Source: Thermus kawarayensis JCM 12314
Lineage (GTDB): Bacteria; Deinococcota; Deinococci; Deinococcales; Thermaceae
Assembly: GCA_001311545.1 (NCBI GenBank)
Contig: BBBL01000082.1
Span: 1-6,737, forward strand
DNA: 6,737 nt
Direction: 5' to 3'
Shown here: positions 1-6,380 of the stretch, piece after piece
How the letters are laid out: each line of letters starts with the position of its first letter
Position numbering within the stretch: the first letter of the stretch is position 1
The notes under the pieces: generated by a model
The model's input: the letters and a program-made list of their open reading frames with translations, nothing else
Told to the model about the DNA's origin: nothing
The model's database searches: none
Translations under genes and position numbers: made by a program

Positions 1-1148
1 CCCCCTGCCCGAGGAGGAGCGGACCGACCTCACCCACCTCCCTGCCTTCGCCATAGACGACGAGGGGAGCCAGGACCCGGACGACGCCCTCTACGCCGAG
101 CGGGTGGAGGGGGGTTTCCGGCTTTTCGTCCACGTGGCCGACGTGGCGGCCTGGTGCCCCCGGAAAGCCCCTTGGACCAGGAGGCCCTGCGCCGTGGGGC
201 GAACCTCTACCTCCCCGAGGGGACGGTGCCCATGCTTCCTTCGGCCGTCACCGAGTTCTGGGCCTGGGCCTAGGAGAGGTCTCCCCGGCCCTCACCTTTG
301 AGCTTTGGGTTGCGGAGGAGGGGGAGCTTCTGGAGGAGAGGCTTTACCCCTCCTGGGTGCGGGTAAGGCGCCTCACCTACCGGGAGGCCCTGGGGGTGGA
401 GGCCCTAAGGCCCCTTAGGGAACTGGCGGAGGCCTTCCGGGCGCGGCGCCTCGCCCAGGGCGCCCTGGAGATCGGCCTCCCCGAGGTGAAGGTGCGGGTG
501 GAGGGGGAAGCGATCCGGATCACCCCCTTGCCCCCTTACGAAAGCCGGGTCTGGGTGCGGGAGGCCATGCTCCTTGCGGGCTACGCCGCCGCCCACCTGG
601 CCCTTAGGGAAGGCCTCCCCTTCCCCTTCGCCACCCAGGAAGCCCCCACGAGGCGGGTGGAGGGGGAGGGCCTCGCCGCCATGTGGGAGCAGAGGAAGGC
701 CCTGAGGCGGGCCCAGCTCAAGGCGGTCCCCGCCCCCCACAAGGGCCTCGGCCTCCCCCTCTACGCCCAGGTGACGAGCCCCCTAAGGCGGTACCTGGAC
801 CTGGTGGCCCACCAGCAGCTCCGGGCCTGGCTTAAGGGGGAAAGGCCCCTTTCCCAGGCCGAGGTCCTAGAAAGGGTGGGGGCGGCGGAGGCGGTGGCCG
901 ACCTGGTGCGGGAGGCGGAGAGGAAGAGCAAGCTCCACTGGACCCTCCTCTACCTGATGGAGGAGGGATATGAGGGGCCTGGCGTCCTGGTGGAAAGGCG
1001 GGGCGGGCAGGGGGTCTTCCTCCTCCCCGAACTCGGCCTCACTGCCCAGGTGGCCCTGCCCAAGGCCCTCCCCCTGAACGCCGAGGCCCGCCTCCGCTTC
1101 CTGGAGGCGAACCTGCCTGCCCTCGAGGCCCGCTTCGCCCTGGTCTAG
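1..1148 (+). CDS. RNase II/R-family exoribonuclease (RNB domain), 5'-truncated by window edge, two frameshifts
   Basis: This is a 3'-to-5' exoribonuclease of the RNase II/R family, which degrades RNA processively in the cytoplasm. The start lies left of the window. The visible part begins in the RNB catalytic domain. The four metal-binding aspartates are intact in the pattern D-x5-D-x-D-D (codons at 56-58, 74-76, 80-82, 83-85; read as IDDEGSQDPDDA). The second RNB hallmark, VTSPLRRYLD, is at 771-800 and includes the catalytic arginine region. About 70 residues follow that could be a reduced S1-like RNA-binding domain; this is a weak call. Reading frame moves from 2 to 1 near 149-151 (a lost C, after VADVAA) and from 1 to 3 near 255-257 (a lost C, after PSAVTE). 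Both shifts restore conserved sequence, so sequence errors are likely. The stop is TAG at 1146-1148. Which paralogue (RNase II or RNase R) cannot be decided without the N-terminus. Confidence 0.88.
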
Positions 1149-1178
1149 GCGCCGCATCGGGGTGGGGGTCATGCCGGG

Positions 1179-1206
1179 CCCCGTGCCGGCCCAGGCCGGC
1201 ACGGGG
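1179..1206. terminator. Bidirectional GC hairpin between convergent genes
   Basis: A perfect 11-bp inverted repeat (CCCCGTGCCGG at 1179-1189, its complement at 1196-1206) encloses a 6-nt loop. It lies 30 bp after the exoribonuclease stop and 5 bp past the icd stop, so it could end transcription from both sides. There is no T-run on either strand, so termination is inferred from position and stem strength. It could instead act as an RNA 3'-end protector or be one copy of a dispersed palindrome. Confidence 0.6.
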
Positions 1207-1211
1207 TGGCC

Positions 1212-2698
1212 TTAGTCTTCCCCTTGGGCCTTGGTGAAGCCGGGTTCGCCGTCAAACTCCTGGAGCTTTTCCAGGTGCATCCAGCGGAAGCGGCTCGCCA
1301 CCCGGCTTACGAGGTCCAGAATCTCCGGGTCCCTGGCTTCCCCCTCCCCCGTGTAGAGGAAGCGGCAGCGGTAGTGGTCCACCAGGTCCGTGAGCCCGCC
1401 GGTGGGGGGGTAGACCTGGGTGCCCCGGTTGGAGATCATCTTGAGCCGGAAGGGGGTACCCGCGGCGAGGGCCTCCAGGGCCTTTCCCAGGGCCTCGGGC
1501 AGGAGGTCGCTTTCCACGAAGACGTCCACCCCCACGACCCGGCGGCTCCGGGGGACGATGGGGGCGATGGCCCCGTCCACCTGGGGCAGGCGGAATGGCT
1601 TGTAGCTCCGCACCTGGGTCTTCCTTGGGGTATTGCCCAGGTTCTGGATGATGGCCTCGGTGTACTCCGTGGTCTTGGCCCCTCGGTCGTAGCCCACCAC
1701 GTCCCCTGTGAGGACCCGGCCCTCCTCGAGGGTGTAGAGGAGGGCGTTCTCTATGAGGTCCGCCGTGGCGAACTCCTCCAGGTAGCGGAGCATCATCACC
1801 GCCGAGAGGAGGACCGCGGTGGGGTTGATGACGTTCTTCCCGGCGTACTTGGGGGCGGAACCGTGGACGGCCTCAAAGATGGCCACCTCGTTGCCGATGT
1901 TGGCCGAGGGGGCGAAGCCCAGGCCCCCGATGAGCCCGAGGTGAGGTCGGAGAGGATGTCCCCGTTCATGTTGGTGGTGACGATCACCTCAAACTGCTCG
2001 GGCCTTTTCACTAGCTGGTGGGCGGCGTTATCCACGATGATGTGGGCCGCCTCTATCTCGGGGTACTCCTGGGCCACCTTCTCAAAGGCCCGCTTCAGGG
2101 TCCCCTCGGCGAGCTTCATGATGTTGGACTTGGTGGCGCAGTGGACCTTCTTCCGCCCCTCGGCCCGGGCCAGCTCAAAGGCGAAGCGGGCGATTTTCTC
2201 CGAGCCTTCCAGGAGATGAGTTTGAGGGTCTGGGCCACGCTCGGGGTCTGCATATGCTCAATCCCGGCGTAGAGGTCCTCCACGTTCTCCCGCACCACCA
2301 CGAGGTCAATGCCCCGGCCCGCATAGGGGGTGGGGACGTTGGGGAACTCCCGCACGGGGCGGACGTTGGCGTAGGTCTCAAAGAGCTTCCTTAGGGTAAC
2401 GTTGGCGCTCTTCTCCCCGTAGCCACCGGGGTTTCCAGGGGACCCTTCAGGGCCACCCGGGTCTTGCGGATGGACTCAATGGTCTCCTGGGGAACGCCCG
2501 AGGCGATGCCCCGCCGGAAGACGCTCGCCCCCGCCTCTCGCACCTCGTAGGCCAGGGGGGCTTGGCCGCCTCGAGGACCTTGAGGGTGGCCTCCACGCAC
2601 TCGGGTCCGATGCCGTCCCCGGGGATGACGGTGATGAGCTTGCGCCCGTCCTCGAGGACGTGCACCTTCTTGCCGGTTTCCGTGGTGATCAGGGGCAT
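1212..2698 (-). CDS. icd: Isocitrate dehydrogenase (NADP-dependent), long Thermus type, four frameshifts
   Basis: This TCA-cycle enzyme oxidatively decarboxylates isocitrate to 2-oxoglutarate with NADP+ in the cytoplasm. It starts at ATG 2698 behind a GGAGGTG ribosome site and stops at TAA 1214-1212. Adding the four missing bases gives 497 codons, i.e. 496 aa, the length I recall for the T. thermophilus enzyme. Visible motifs: VIPGDGIGPE near residue 24; the substrate loop GPLETPVGYGEKSAN with S98 and N100 matching E. coli S113/N115; the family signature NMNGDILSDLTSG; and the K285-Y286 pair in SAPKYAG, which matches the NADP-binding Lys-Tyr of E. coli Icd. The last ~150 residues are the C-terminal extension of this long subtype. 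One G (minus-strand sense) is missing near 2560, 2423, 2205 and 1936. Every break is in a G or C run and the protein continues collinearly, so the gene is almost certainly intact in the organism. Confidence 0.96.
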
Positions 2699-2703
2699 GG
2701 GTT

Positions 2704-2710
2704 CACCTCC
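2704..2710 (-). promoter_or_regulatory. icd ribosome binding site
   Basis: The minus strand reads GGAGGTG, with 5 nt before the ATG at 2698. It is a strong Shine-Dalgarno site and fixes the icd start. A GC hairpin stem begins at the adjacent base (2711). Confidence 0.85.
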
Positions 2711-2728
2711 GGGGGCGGAATCGCCCCC
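2711..2728 (-). promoter_or_regulatory. Leader hairpin abutting the icd ribosome site
   Basis: A perfect 7-bp stem (CGCCCCC 2722-2728 with GGGGGCG 2711-2717) has a 4-nt loop. It sits directly against the icd Shine-Dalgarno site. If transcription starts near 2726, the hairpin would be at or near the very 5' end of the mRNA. It could stabilise the transcript or tune translation; this role is inferred. A start a few bases lower would leave only part of it transcribed. Confidence 0.4.
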
Positions 2729-2732
2729 CCTT

Positions 2733-2738
2733 ACACTA
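2733..2738 (-). promoter_or_regulatory. Putative -10 element of icd promoter
   Basis: The minus strand reads TAGTGT (TANNNT type), placing a start near 2726 and a leader of about 28 nt with the Shine-Dalgarno site. No convincing -35 hexamer is seen 16-18 bp upstream (ACAGGG at 17 bp). This is the best candidate in a very short divergent gap. Confidence 0.4.
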
Positions 2739-2760
2739 CACCACGGGGCTTGAGGCCCTG

Positions 2761-2766
2761 TAGACT
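2761..2766 (+). promoter_or_regulatory. Putative -10 element of a leaderless promoter for the FAD oxidoreductase
   Basis: TAGACT (TANNNT) ends 6 nt before the GTG at 2773, so transcription would begin at or next to the start codon. No Shine-Dalgarno site precedes that GTG. Leaderless genes with a TANNNT box at this distance are known in the Deinococcus-Thermus group. No good -35 is visible; TTACAC at 2731 is too far away (24 bp). Confidence 0.45.
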
Positions 2767-2772
2767 CGGGGC

Positions 2773-3884
2773 GTGGCCCGGGTGGTCGTGGTGGGGGCGG
2801 GGATCGTGGGGGCGGCCTCGGCCTACCGCCTGGCGGAGAGGGGGCTTGAGGTCCTCCTCCTGGAGAAGGAGGCCACCTTCGCCCAAGGCTCCACCGGGAA
2901 AAGCGCCGCGGGGGTGCGGGTGCAGTTCTCCGAGCCCTTGAACGTCCTCCTCTCCTACCACTCCATCCTGGAGTACCGGGAGATCCCCGAGGCCGCCTAC
3001 CGCCCCACGGGCTACCTCTTCCTGGTGCCCGAGGGCCTAGCCGAGGCTCAAGAAGAGGCCCTTAAGGTGCAGAAGGCCTTGGGGGTCCCCGTGGAAAAGC
3101 TTTCTCTGGGGGAAGCCCAGAAGAAGGTGCCCTTCAGGGAAGAGGGCCTGGCCTACGCCACCTTTGGCCCCATGGACGGCGTCATAGACCCCCACGGGGC
3201 CACGGCCTATTACCTCAGGGAGGCGAGGCGCTGGGGACGGAGGTGCGCTTTTCGGAAGCCTTCCTCTCCGCCCGGCGGGAGGGGGGGCTTTGGCGTGTGG
3301 AGACGGCTAAGGGGCGGTACGAGGCCCCCTACCTCCTCCTCTCTACCGGGGCCTGGACGGGGGAGGTGGCCCGGGCCCTGGGTTTGGAGATCCCCATCTA
3401 CCCGGTGCGCCGCATGGTCTTCGCCACCGCCCCCGCGCCCTTTCCCCACGCCTTCCCCCTCACCATAGACCTCGCCACGGGCTTCTACCTGCGCTCCGAA
3501 GGCCCCCGCCTCCTCCTCGGCCGCTCCAACCCCAAAGAGCCCCCGGGCTTCCGGGAGGGGGTGGACTGGGGGTGGCTCTCTCCCACCCTCGAGGCGGGCC
3601 TCGCCCGCTTCCCCTTCCTGGAGGGGCTTTCCCTGGACCCAAGGGCGAGCTGGTGGGGCTACTACGAGATGACCCCCGACCACAACCCCATCCTGGGCTT
3701 CGTGGAGGAGGGGCTTCTGGTGGCGGCGGGTTTCTCGGGGCACGGGGTGCAGCAGGCGGCCATGGTGGGCCGCCTCATGGCGGAGGAGGTGGTCCACGGG
3801 AGGGCCCAGAGCCTGGACCTCACGCCCTTCCGCCTCCGGCGCTTCCAGGGGGGGAGGCTTCTCAAGGAGCGGGGCATCGTCTGA
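2773..3884 (+). CDS. FAD-dependent oxidoreductase, DAO family (sarcosine/glycine oxidase or amino-acid dehydrogenase like), one frameshift
   Basis: This flavoenzyme probably oxidises an amine or amino acid; the substrate is not determinable from sequence. The N-terminus has the FAD Rossmann motif GAGIVG (residues 8-13), with E31 closing the second strand to bind ribose. The substrate-side segment includes GPMDGVIDPHGAT. The C-terminal part has the family's second FAD-contact region, YYEMTPDHNPILG followed by AAGFSGHGVQQAAMVGRLMAE, as in sarcosine oxidase beta-like proteins. Frame moves from 1 to 3 at about 3231-3232, where a C is lost (REARR-LGTEVRFSEAF). The corrected length is 370 aa, normal for the family. 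GTG 2773 was chosen because the Rossmann strand begins three residues later and a -10 box lies directly upstream; no ribosome site is seen. The gene diverges from icd, but nothing in sequence ties it to the TCA cycle. No signal peptide is seen. Confidence 0.88.
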
Positions 3885-3893
3885 TACCACCAT

Positions 3894-3909
3894 GCTGGCG
3901 CAAGCCAGC
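3894..3909 (+). terminator. Hairpin with GCAA tetraloop after the FAD oxidoreductase
   Basis: GCTGGC and GCCAGC pair perfectly (6 bp) around a GCAA loop, a stable GNRA tetraloop, starting 10 bp after the TGA stop. No T-run follows, only GC-rich sequence. It may be a weak terminator or an mRNA 3'-end stabiliser. Confidence 0.4.
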
Positions 3910-4019
3910 CTGGGGCCCCGGCAAAAGGTTCCTAGGCAGGCTTCCTGGAGCCTTAGAGCGAAGGGAACAGGGAGAAAGGGCATTTGGGGAAGGGCTGGGG
4001 GCCCCCCTCCCCGCAGGGG

Positions 4020-4025
4020 TATACT
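4020..4025 (+). promoter_or_regulatory. Putative -10 element for the YbjN-family gene
   Basis: TATACT differs from the consensus TATAAT by one base and is the most AT-rich hexamer of the gap. It implies a start near 4032 and a leader of about 28 nt. No -35 hexamer is seen at 17-18 bp; that position is a G/C block. Confidence 0.5.
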
Positions 4026-4047
4026 CAGGTCGGTCCCTCGGGACGGG

Positions 4048-4053
4048 AAGGAG
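4048..4053 (+). promoter_or_regulatory. Ribosome binding site deciding the YbjN-family GTG start
   Basis: AAGGAG lies 6 nt before GTG 4060. No comparable site precedes the in-frame ATG at 3892. Confidence 0.7.
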
Positions 4054-4059
4054 ATCGCC

Positions 4060-4509
4060 GTGCGGGTATTCCTTGTGGTGGGGGTGGTGCTGGGTCTGGC
4101 CTTGGCTCAGGGGGTGGTGAAGGACCTGACCCCGGGGGTGCTGGAAGGGGTGCTCCGAGGGGCCAAGGTGGCCTACGAGCGCACGGACACCGGAGTGTAC
4201 CGCCTGGAGATGGCAAAGCTGAAGAAGGTCTGGCTCAGCCTGGATTTCTGCCGGGAGGAGCGTTGCGGGGTGCTCACCCTAAGCGCAGGCTTCACCTTGG
4301 AGGAACCCCCGGCCCTTTCCCTCCTCAACCAGTGGAACCGGGACCACCGTTTCAGCCGGGTTTTCCTGGACGAGGAGGGTACGGCCTGGGTGGAGTCCGA
4401 CCTGGACCTCACGGGCGGGGTGAGCCTGGGGGCGGTGGAGGCCTTTCTGGCCCTTTTCGCCGAGGAGATCCTTCCCGAGTTCATGGACTTCATCGGCTTT
4501 GAGCCTTGA
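4060..4509 (+). CDS. Exported YbjN-domain protein
   Basis: This is a small protein of 149 aa, intact in this window. The GTG start at 4060 was chosen over upstream in-frame starts because AAGGAG (4048-4053) lies 6 nt before it and a signal peptide begins there. Residues 3-16 are hydrophobic (VFLVVGVVLGLALA) with a likely signal-peptidase site at ALA-QG (16/17), so the mature part is probably periplasmic or surface-associated. The remainder fits the YbjN family (bacterial sensory-transduction-regulator-like domain): LSLDFCREERCGVLTL, then LLNQWNRDHRFSRVFLDEEG, then ESDLDLTGGVSLGAVEAFLALF. C64 and C69 form a CX4C pair that could make a disulfide after export. The biochemical role of these proteins is not established. 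It has its own -10 box and ends 43 bp before a tRNA whose -35 box overlaps its stop codon. Confidence 0.78.
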   Translation: MRVFLVVGVVLGLALAQGVVKDLTPGVLEGVLRGAKVAYERTDTGVYRLEMAKLKKVWLSLDFCREERCGVLTLSAGFTLEEPPALSLLNQWNRDHRFSRVFLDEEGTAWVESDLDLTGGVSLGAVEAFLALFAEEILPEFMDFIGFEP

Positions 4510-4534
4510 CCCTGGGCCTTCCCTCCCCTATGAT
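4506..4534 (+). promoter_or_regulatory. tRNA promoter (-35 TTGACC, 17-bp spacer, -10 TATGAT)
   Basis: TTGACC (4506-4511) and TATGAT (4529-4534) are each one base from consensus and are separated by exactly 17 bp, making this the best sigma-A-type promoter in the window. The -35 box overlaps the TGA stop (4507-4509) of the preceding gene. Transcription would begin near 4541, about 12 nt before the mature tRNA end. Confidence 0.8.
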
Positions 4535-4552
4535 GGGGGTTGCCTGGCGCCG

Positions 4553-4629
4553 GGCGGCGTAGCTCAGGTGGTCAGAGCACACGACTCATAATCGTGGTGT
4601 CGTGGGTTCGAGTCCCACCGCCGCCACCA
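4553..4629 (+). tRNA. tRNA with anticodon CAU, probably elongator tRNA-Met
   Basis: A complete 77-nt cloverleaf is present. The acceptor is GGCGGCG (4553-4559) paired with CGCCGCC (4619-4625). The D stem is GCTC/GAGC. The anticodon stem CACGA/TCGTG carries loop CTCATAA with CAT at 4587-4589. The variable region is 5 nt and the T stem GTGGG/CCCAC has loop TTCGAGT. The discriminator is A and the CCA is encoded (4627-4629). It is not the initiator: base pair 1-72 is G-C rather than mismatched, and the anticodon stem lacks three consecutive G-C pairs. Elongator tRNA-Met is favoured because the acceptor and D arm start like known elongator Met tRNAs. A tRNA-Ile2 whose C34 is converted to lysidine by TilS has the same anticodon and cannot be excluded. 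The gene is intact despite the many indels elsewhere. Confidence 0.93.
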
Positions 4630-4631
4630 GG

Positions 4632-4658
4632 AAACCCCGCCCTCGAGGCGGGGTTTTT
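4632..4658 (+). terminator. Intrinsic terminator of the tRNA gene
   Basis: A perfect 10-bp stem (AAACCCCGCC 4632-4641 with its complement 4647-4656) has a 5-nt CTCGA loop and a run of five T (4654-4658). It starts 3 nt after the tRNA CCA and is the only classical rho-independent terminator in the window. Confidence 0.92.
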
Positions 4659-4660
4659 CT

Positions 4661-4669
4661 TGCTACACT
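4661..4669 (+). promoter_or_regulatory. Putative extended -10 promoter for the miaB operon
   Basis: TGCTACACT fits an extended -10 (TGn plus TACACT), located just after the tRNA terminator T-run. The -35 position falls inside the terminator stem and shows no match, as expected for an extended -10 promoter. A start near 4676 gives a leader of about 37 nt. Confidence 0.5.
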
Positions 4670-4712
4670 AAGGAAACGGGCCCGGGATCCCCCCGGTGGC
4701 CTCTGGAGGCGT

Positions 4713-6036
4713 ATGCGCGCGCACATCATCACCTACGGGTGCCAGATGAACGAGTACGACTCCCACCTGGTGCAAAGTGAGCTGGTGAGCCTTGGGTGGG
4801 AGCTGGTGGACTCGGTGGAGGAGGCGGACTTCGTCCTGGTGAACACCTGCGCCGTGCGGGGCAAGCCCGTGGAGAAGGTGCGCTCCCTTCTGGGCCAGCT
4901 CCGGAAGGAGAAGGAGAGGCGGGGCCTCCTCATCGGCATGATGGGCTGCCTGGCCCAGCTGGACGAGGGGCAGCAGATGGCCAAGAAGTTCGGGGTGGAC
5001 ATCCTCCTGGGCCCCGGGCCCTCACCTCCTTGCCTGAGGCCTTGAAGGCCAACGAGAGGTTCTTTGACCTCACCTTCCGGGAGGCGTCCTGGACTACATC
5101 CCCCCGCCCCCCAAGGGGGCGCTCTCCGCCCATGTGACCATCATCCGGGGGTGCAACCACCACTGCACCTACTGCATCGTCCCCACCACCCGCGGCCCCG
5201 AGGTCTCCCCGCCACCCCGACCTCATCCTCAAGGAGATGGAGCTTCTCAAGCAGGCGGGGGTGGTGGAGGTCACCCTCTTAGGCCAGAACGTGAACTCCT
5301 ACGGCAAGGACCAGCCGGGCTTTCCCAGCTTCGCCGAGCTCCTCCGCATGGTGGGCCGGATGGGCATTCCCAGGGTGCGCTTCCTCACCAGCCACCCGGT
5401 GAACTTCACCGACGACATCATAGAGGCCATCGCCGAGACCCCGGCCATCACCCGCTACATCCACCTGCCCGTCCAGTCCGGCTCGGACCGGTCCTGAGGC
5501 GCATGGCCCGGGAGTACCGCCGGGCCCACTATCTGGAAAGGATCCGGAGGATACGGGAGGTGCTCCCCGATGCCGTGCTTTCCACCGACATCATCGTGGG
5601 CTTTCCCGGAGAGACGGAGGAGGACTTCCAGGAGACCCTCTCCCTTTACGACGAGGTGGGGTATGACCAGGCCTACATGTTCATCTACTCCCCCCGCCCC
5701 GGCACCCCCGCTTACAGGCACTTCCAGGACCTGCCCCGGGAGGTGAAGGTGGAAAGGCTGAAGCGCCTCATTGAGAAGCAGAAGGAGTGGAGCTACCGCA
5801 GGAACCTGGAGTGGGTGGGGAAGACCGTGGGAGGTCCTGGTGCGGGGGGCGGCCAAGGAGGAGGGGTATGTACAGGGGCACGACCGGGGGAACCACCCCC
5901 GTGCTCCTCCCCCGCTTCCCAGGCCCCCGTGCCCGGCCTCTACCGGGTGGAGGTCAAGCAGGCCACGCCCCACCTGCTTTTCGGGGAGGTGGTGGGGGCT
6001 GAGGCGCCTCTTCCCATTCCCCTTCCCCTGGCCTAG
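4713..6036 (+). CDS. miaB: tRNA methylthiotransferase MiaB, seven single-base indels
   Basis: This radical-SAM enzyme adds a methylthio group to i6A37 of tRNAs reading UNN codons, giving ms2i6A. The N-terminal UPF0004 domain has the auxiliary cluster cysteines C10 (YGCQMN), C46 (NTCAVR) and C79 (MMGCLA). The radical-SAM CX3CX2C motif is GCNHHCTYC, with Cys codons at 5152, 5164 and 5173 (C148, C152, C155 after correction). The C-terminal TRAM RNA-binding domain is at about 5820-6000. ATG 4713 follows GGAGG (4705-4709) with an unusually short 3-nt gap, and its product begins at the conserved [14 protein letters not shown] base is missing near 5018, 5086 and 5491; an extra base is present near 5207-5210, 5830, 5900 and 5913. 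Corrected length is 440 aa, typical for MiaB. The last three insertions cancel, so raw sequence scrambles only part of the TRAM domain. Stop TAG lies 3 nt before the next start, indicating an operon. Confidence 0.95.
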
Positions 6037-6039
6037 GGG

Positions 6040-6377
6040 GTGAGGGTGCGCCCCCTTCTCCCCCTCCTGGTGGCCTTGGCCCTTTTCCTCCTGGTCTTCG
6101 CCGGATTCCGCTTCACCGGGGTGGGCCTGGTTTTGGCCCTGGGCCTCGCAGGCCTCCTCTACGGCGGGGTGGCCCGCTGGCAGGAAGGGGTGCTCCGGCG
6201 GGGACCCTCGAGGCCCGCCCTGGAGCGCCTGGCCATGAAGGAAGCTTGGCGGCGGGGAGGGTACCTGCTTCCCCGGGACCTTGCCCCTTTCCTGCCGGAG
6301 GAAAGGCCCGGGAGCTCTTGGAGGGCCTCCGGGAGCGAGGCCTTTGCCGGAAGGAGGGGGAGGGGTACCGCTTTTAG
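6040..6377 (+). CDS. Small two-helix membrane protein with winged-helix-like cytoplasmic tail, one frameshift
   Basis: Not recognised as a named family. The GTG at 6040 is 3 nt after the miaB stop, so translation is probably coupled; an in-frame GTG at 6046 is an alternative, and neither has a clear ribosome site. Residues 6-23 (LLPLLVALALFLLVFAGF) and 27-45 are two hydrophobic segments separated by a short turn, consistent with a transmembrane hairpin. The soluble tail resembles a winged helix: an amphipathic helix (ALERLAMKEAWRRGG), the segment YLLPRDLAPFLPEE, a second helix (RARELLEGLRERGLC) and a short strand pair ending GYRF. A G is missing near 6306-6307; without the correction the frame runs out of the tail into unrelated low-quality translation. 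Corrected length is 112 aa, stop TAG 6375-6377. The tail might bind nucleic acid or protein; this is inference only. Confidence 0.7.
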
Positions 6378-6380
6378 ACC

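Larger units (their letters stand above)
3885..4059 (+). other. 175-bp gene-free region
   Basis: This gap holds the post-gene hairpin (3894-3909), a G/C-rich near-palindrome around 3986-4010 with a perfect GGGGGCCCCC core, the -10 box at 4020-4025, a small dyad GTCC/GGAC at 4033-4044, and the ribosome site at 4048-4053. The ATG at 3892 is in frame with the next gene, but the extra 56 residues look like random GC-rich translation. I do not support a gene here. Confidence 0.6.

Noticed and set aside
1206..2219. A 337-codon open frame on the plus strand
   Set aside because: It lies entirely antisense to icd, has no recognisable domain, and its openness follows from high GC and the codon bias of icd.
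1796..2600. Programmed frameshifting or transcriptional slippage in icd and miaB
   Set aside because: Thermus is known for slippage at a long A-run in dnaX, but the breaks here are in short G/C runs, need many successive shifts in one gene, and vary in direction.
3210..3983. A 257-codon open frame on the minus strand
   Set aside because: It is antisense to the FAD oxidoreductase, whose Rossmann and C-terminal FAD motifs are clear; the minus-strand product is low-complexity Gly/Pro/Arg-rich sequence.
3986..4010. G/C block with GGGGGCCCCC core as an operator or attenuator
   Set aside because: The core leaves no loop and the outer arms pair imperfectly; chance is plausible in sequence this GC-rich.
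3892..4059. N-terminal extension of the YbjN-family protein from ATG 3892
   Set aside because: The added residues are basic, low-complexity and would bury the signal peptide; the -10 box and AAGGAG point to GTG 4060.
4602..4712. Upstream start for MiaB inside the tRNA
   Set aside because: It would overlap the tRNA and its terminator; the conserved MiaB N-terminus begins at ATG 4713 behind GGAGG.
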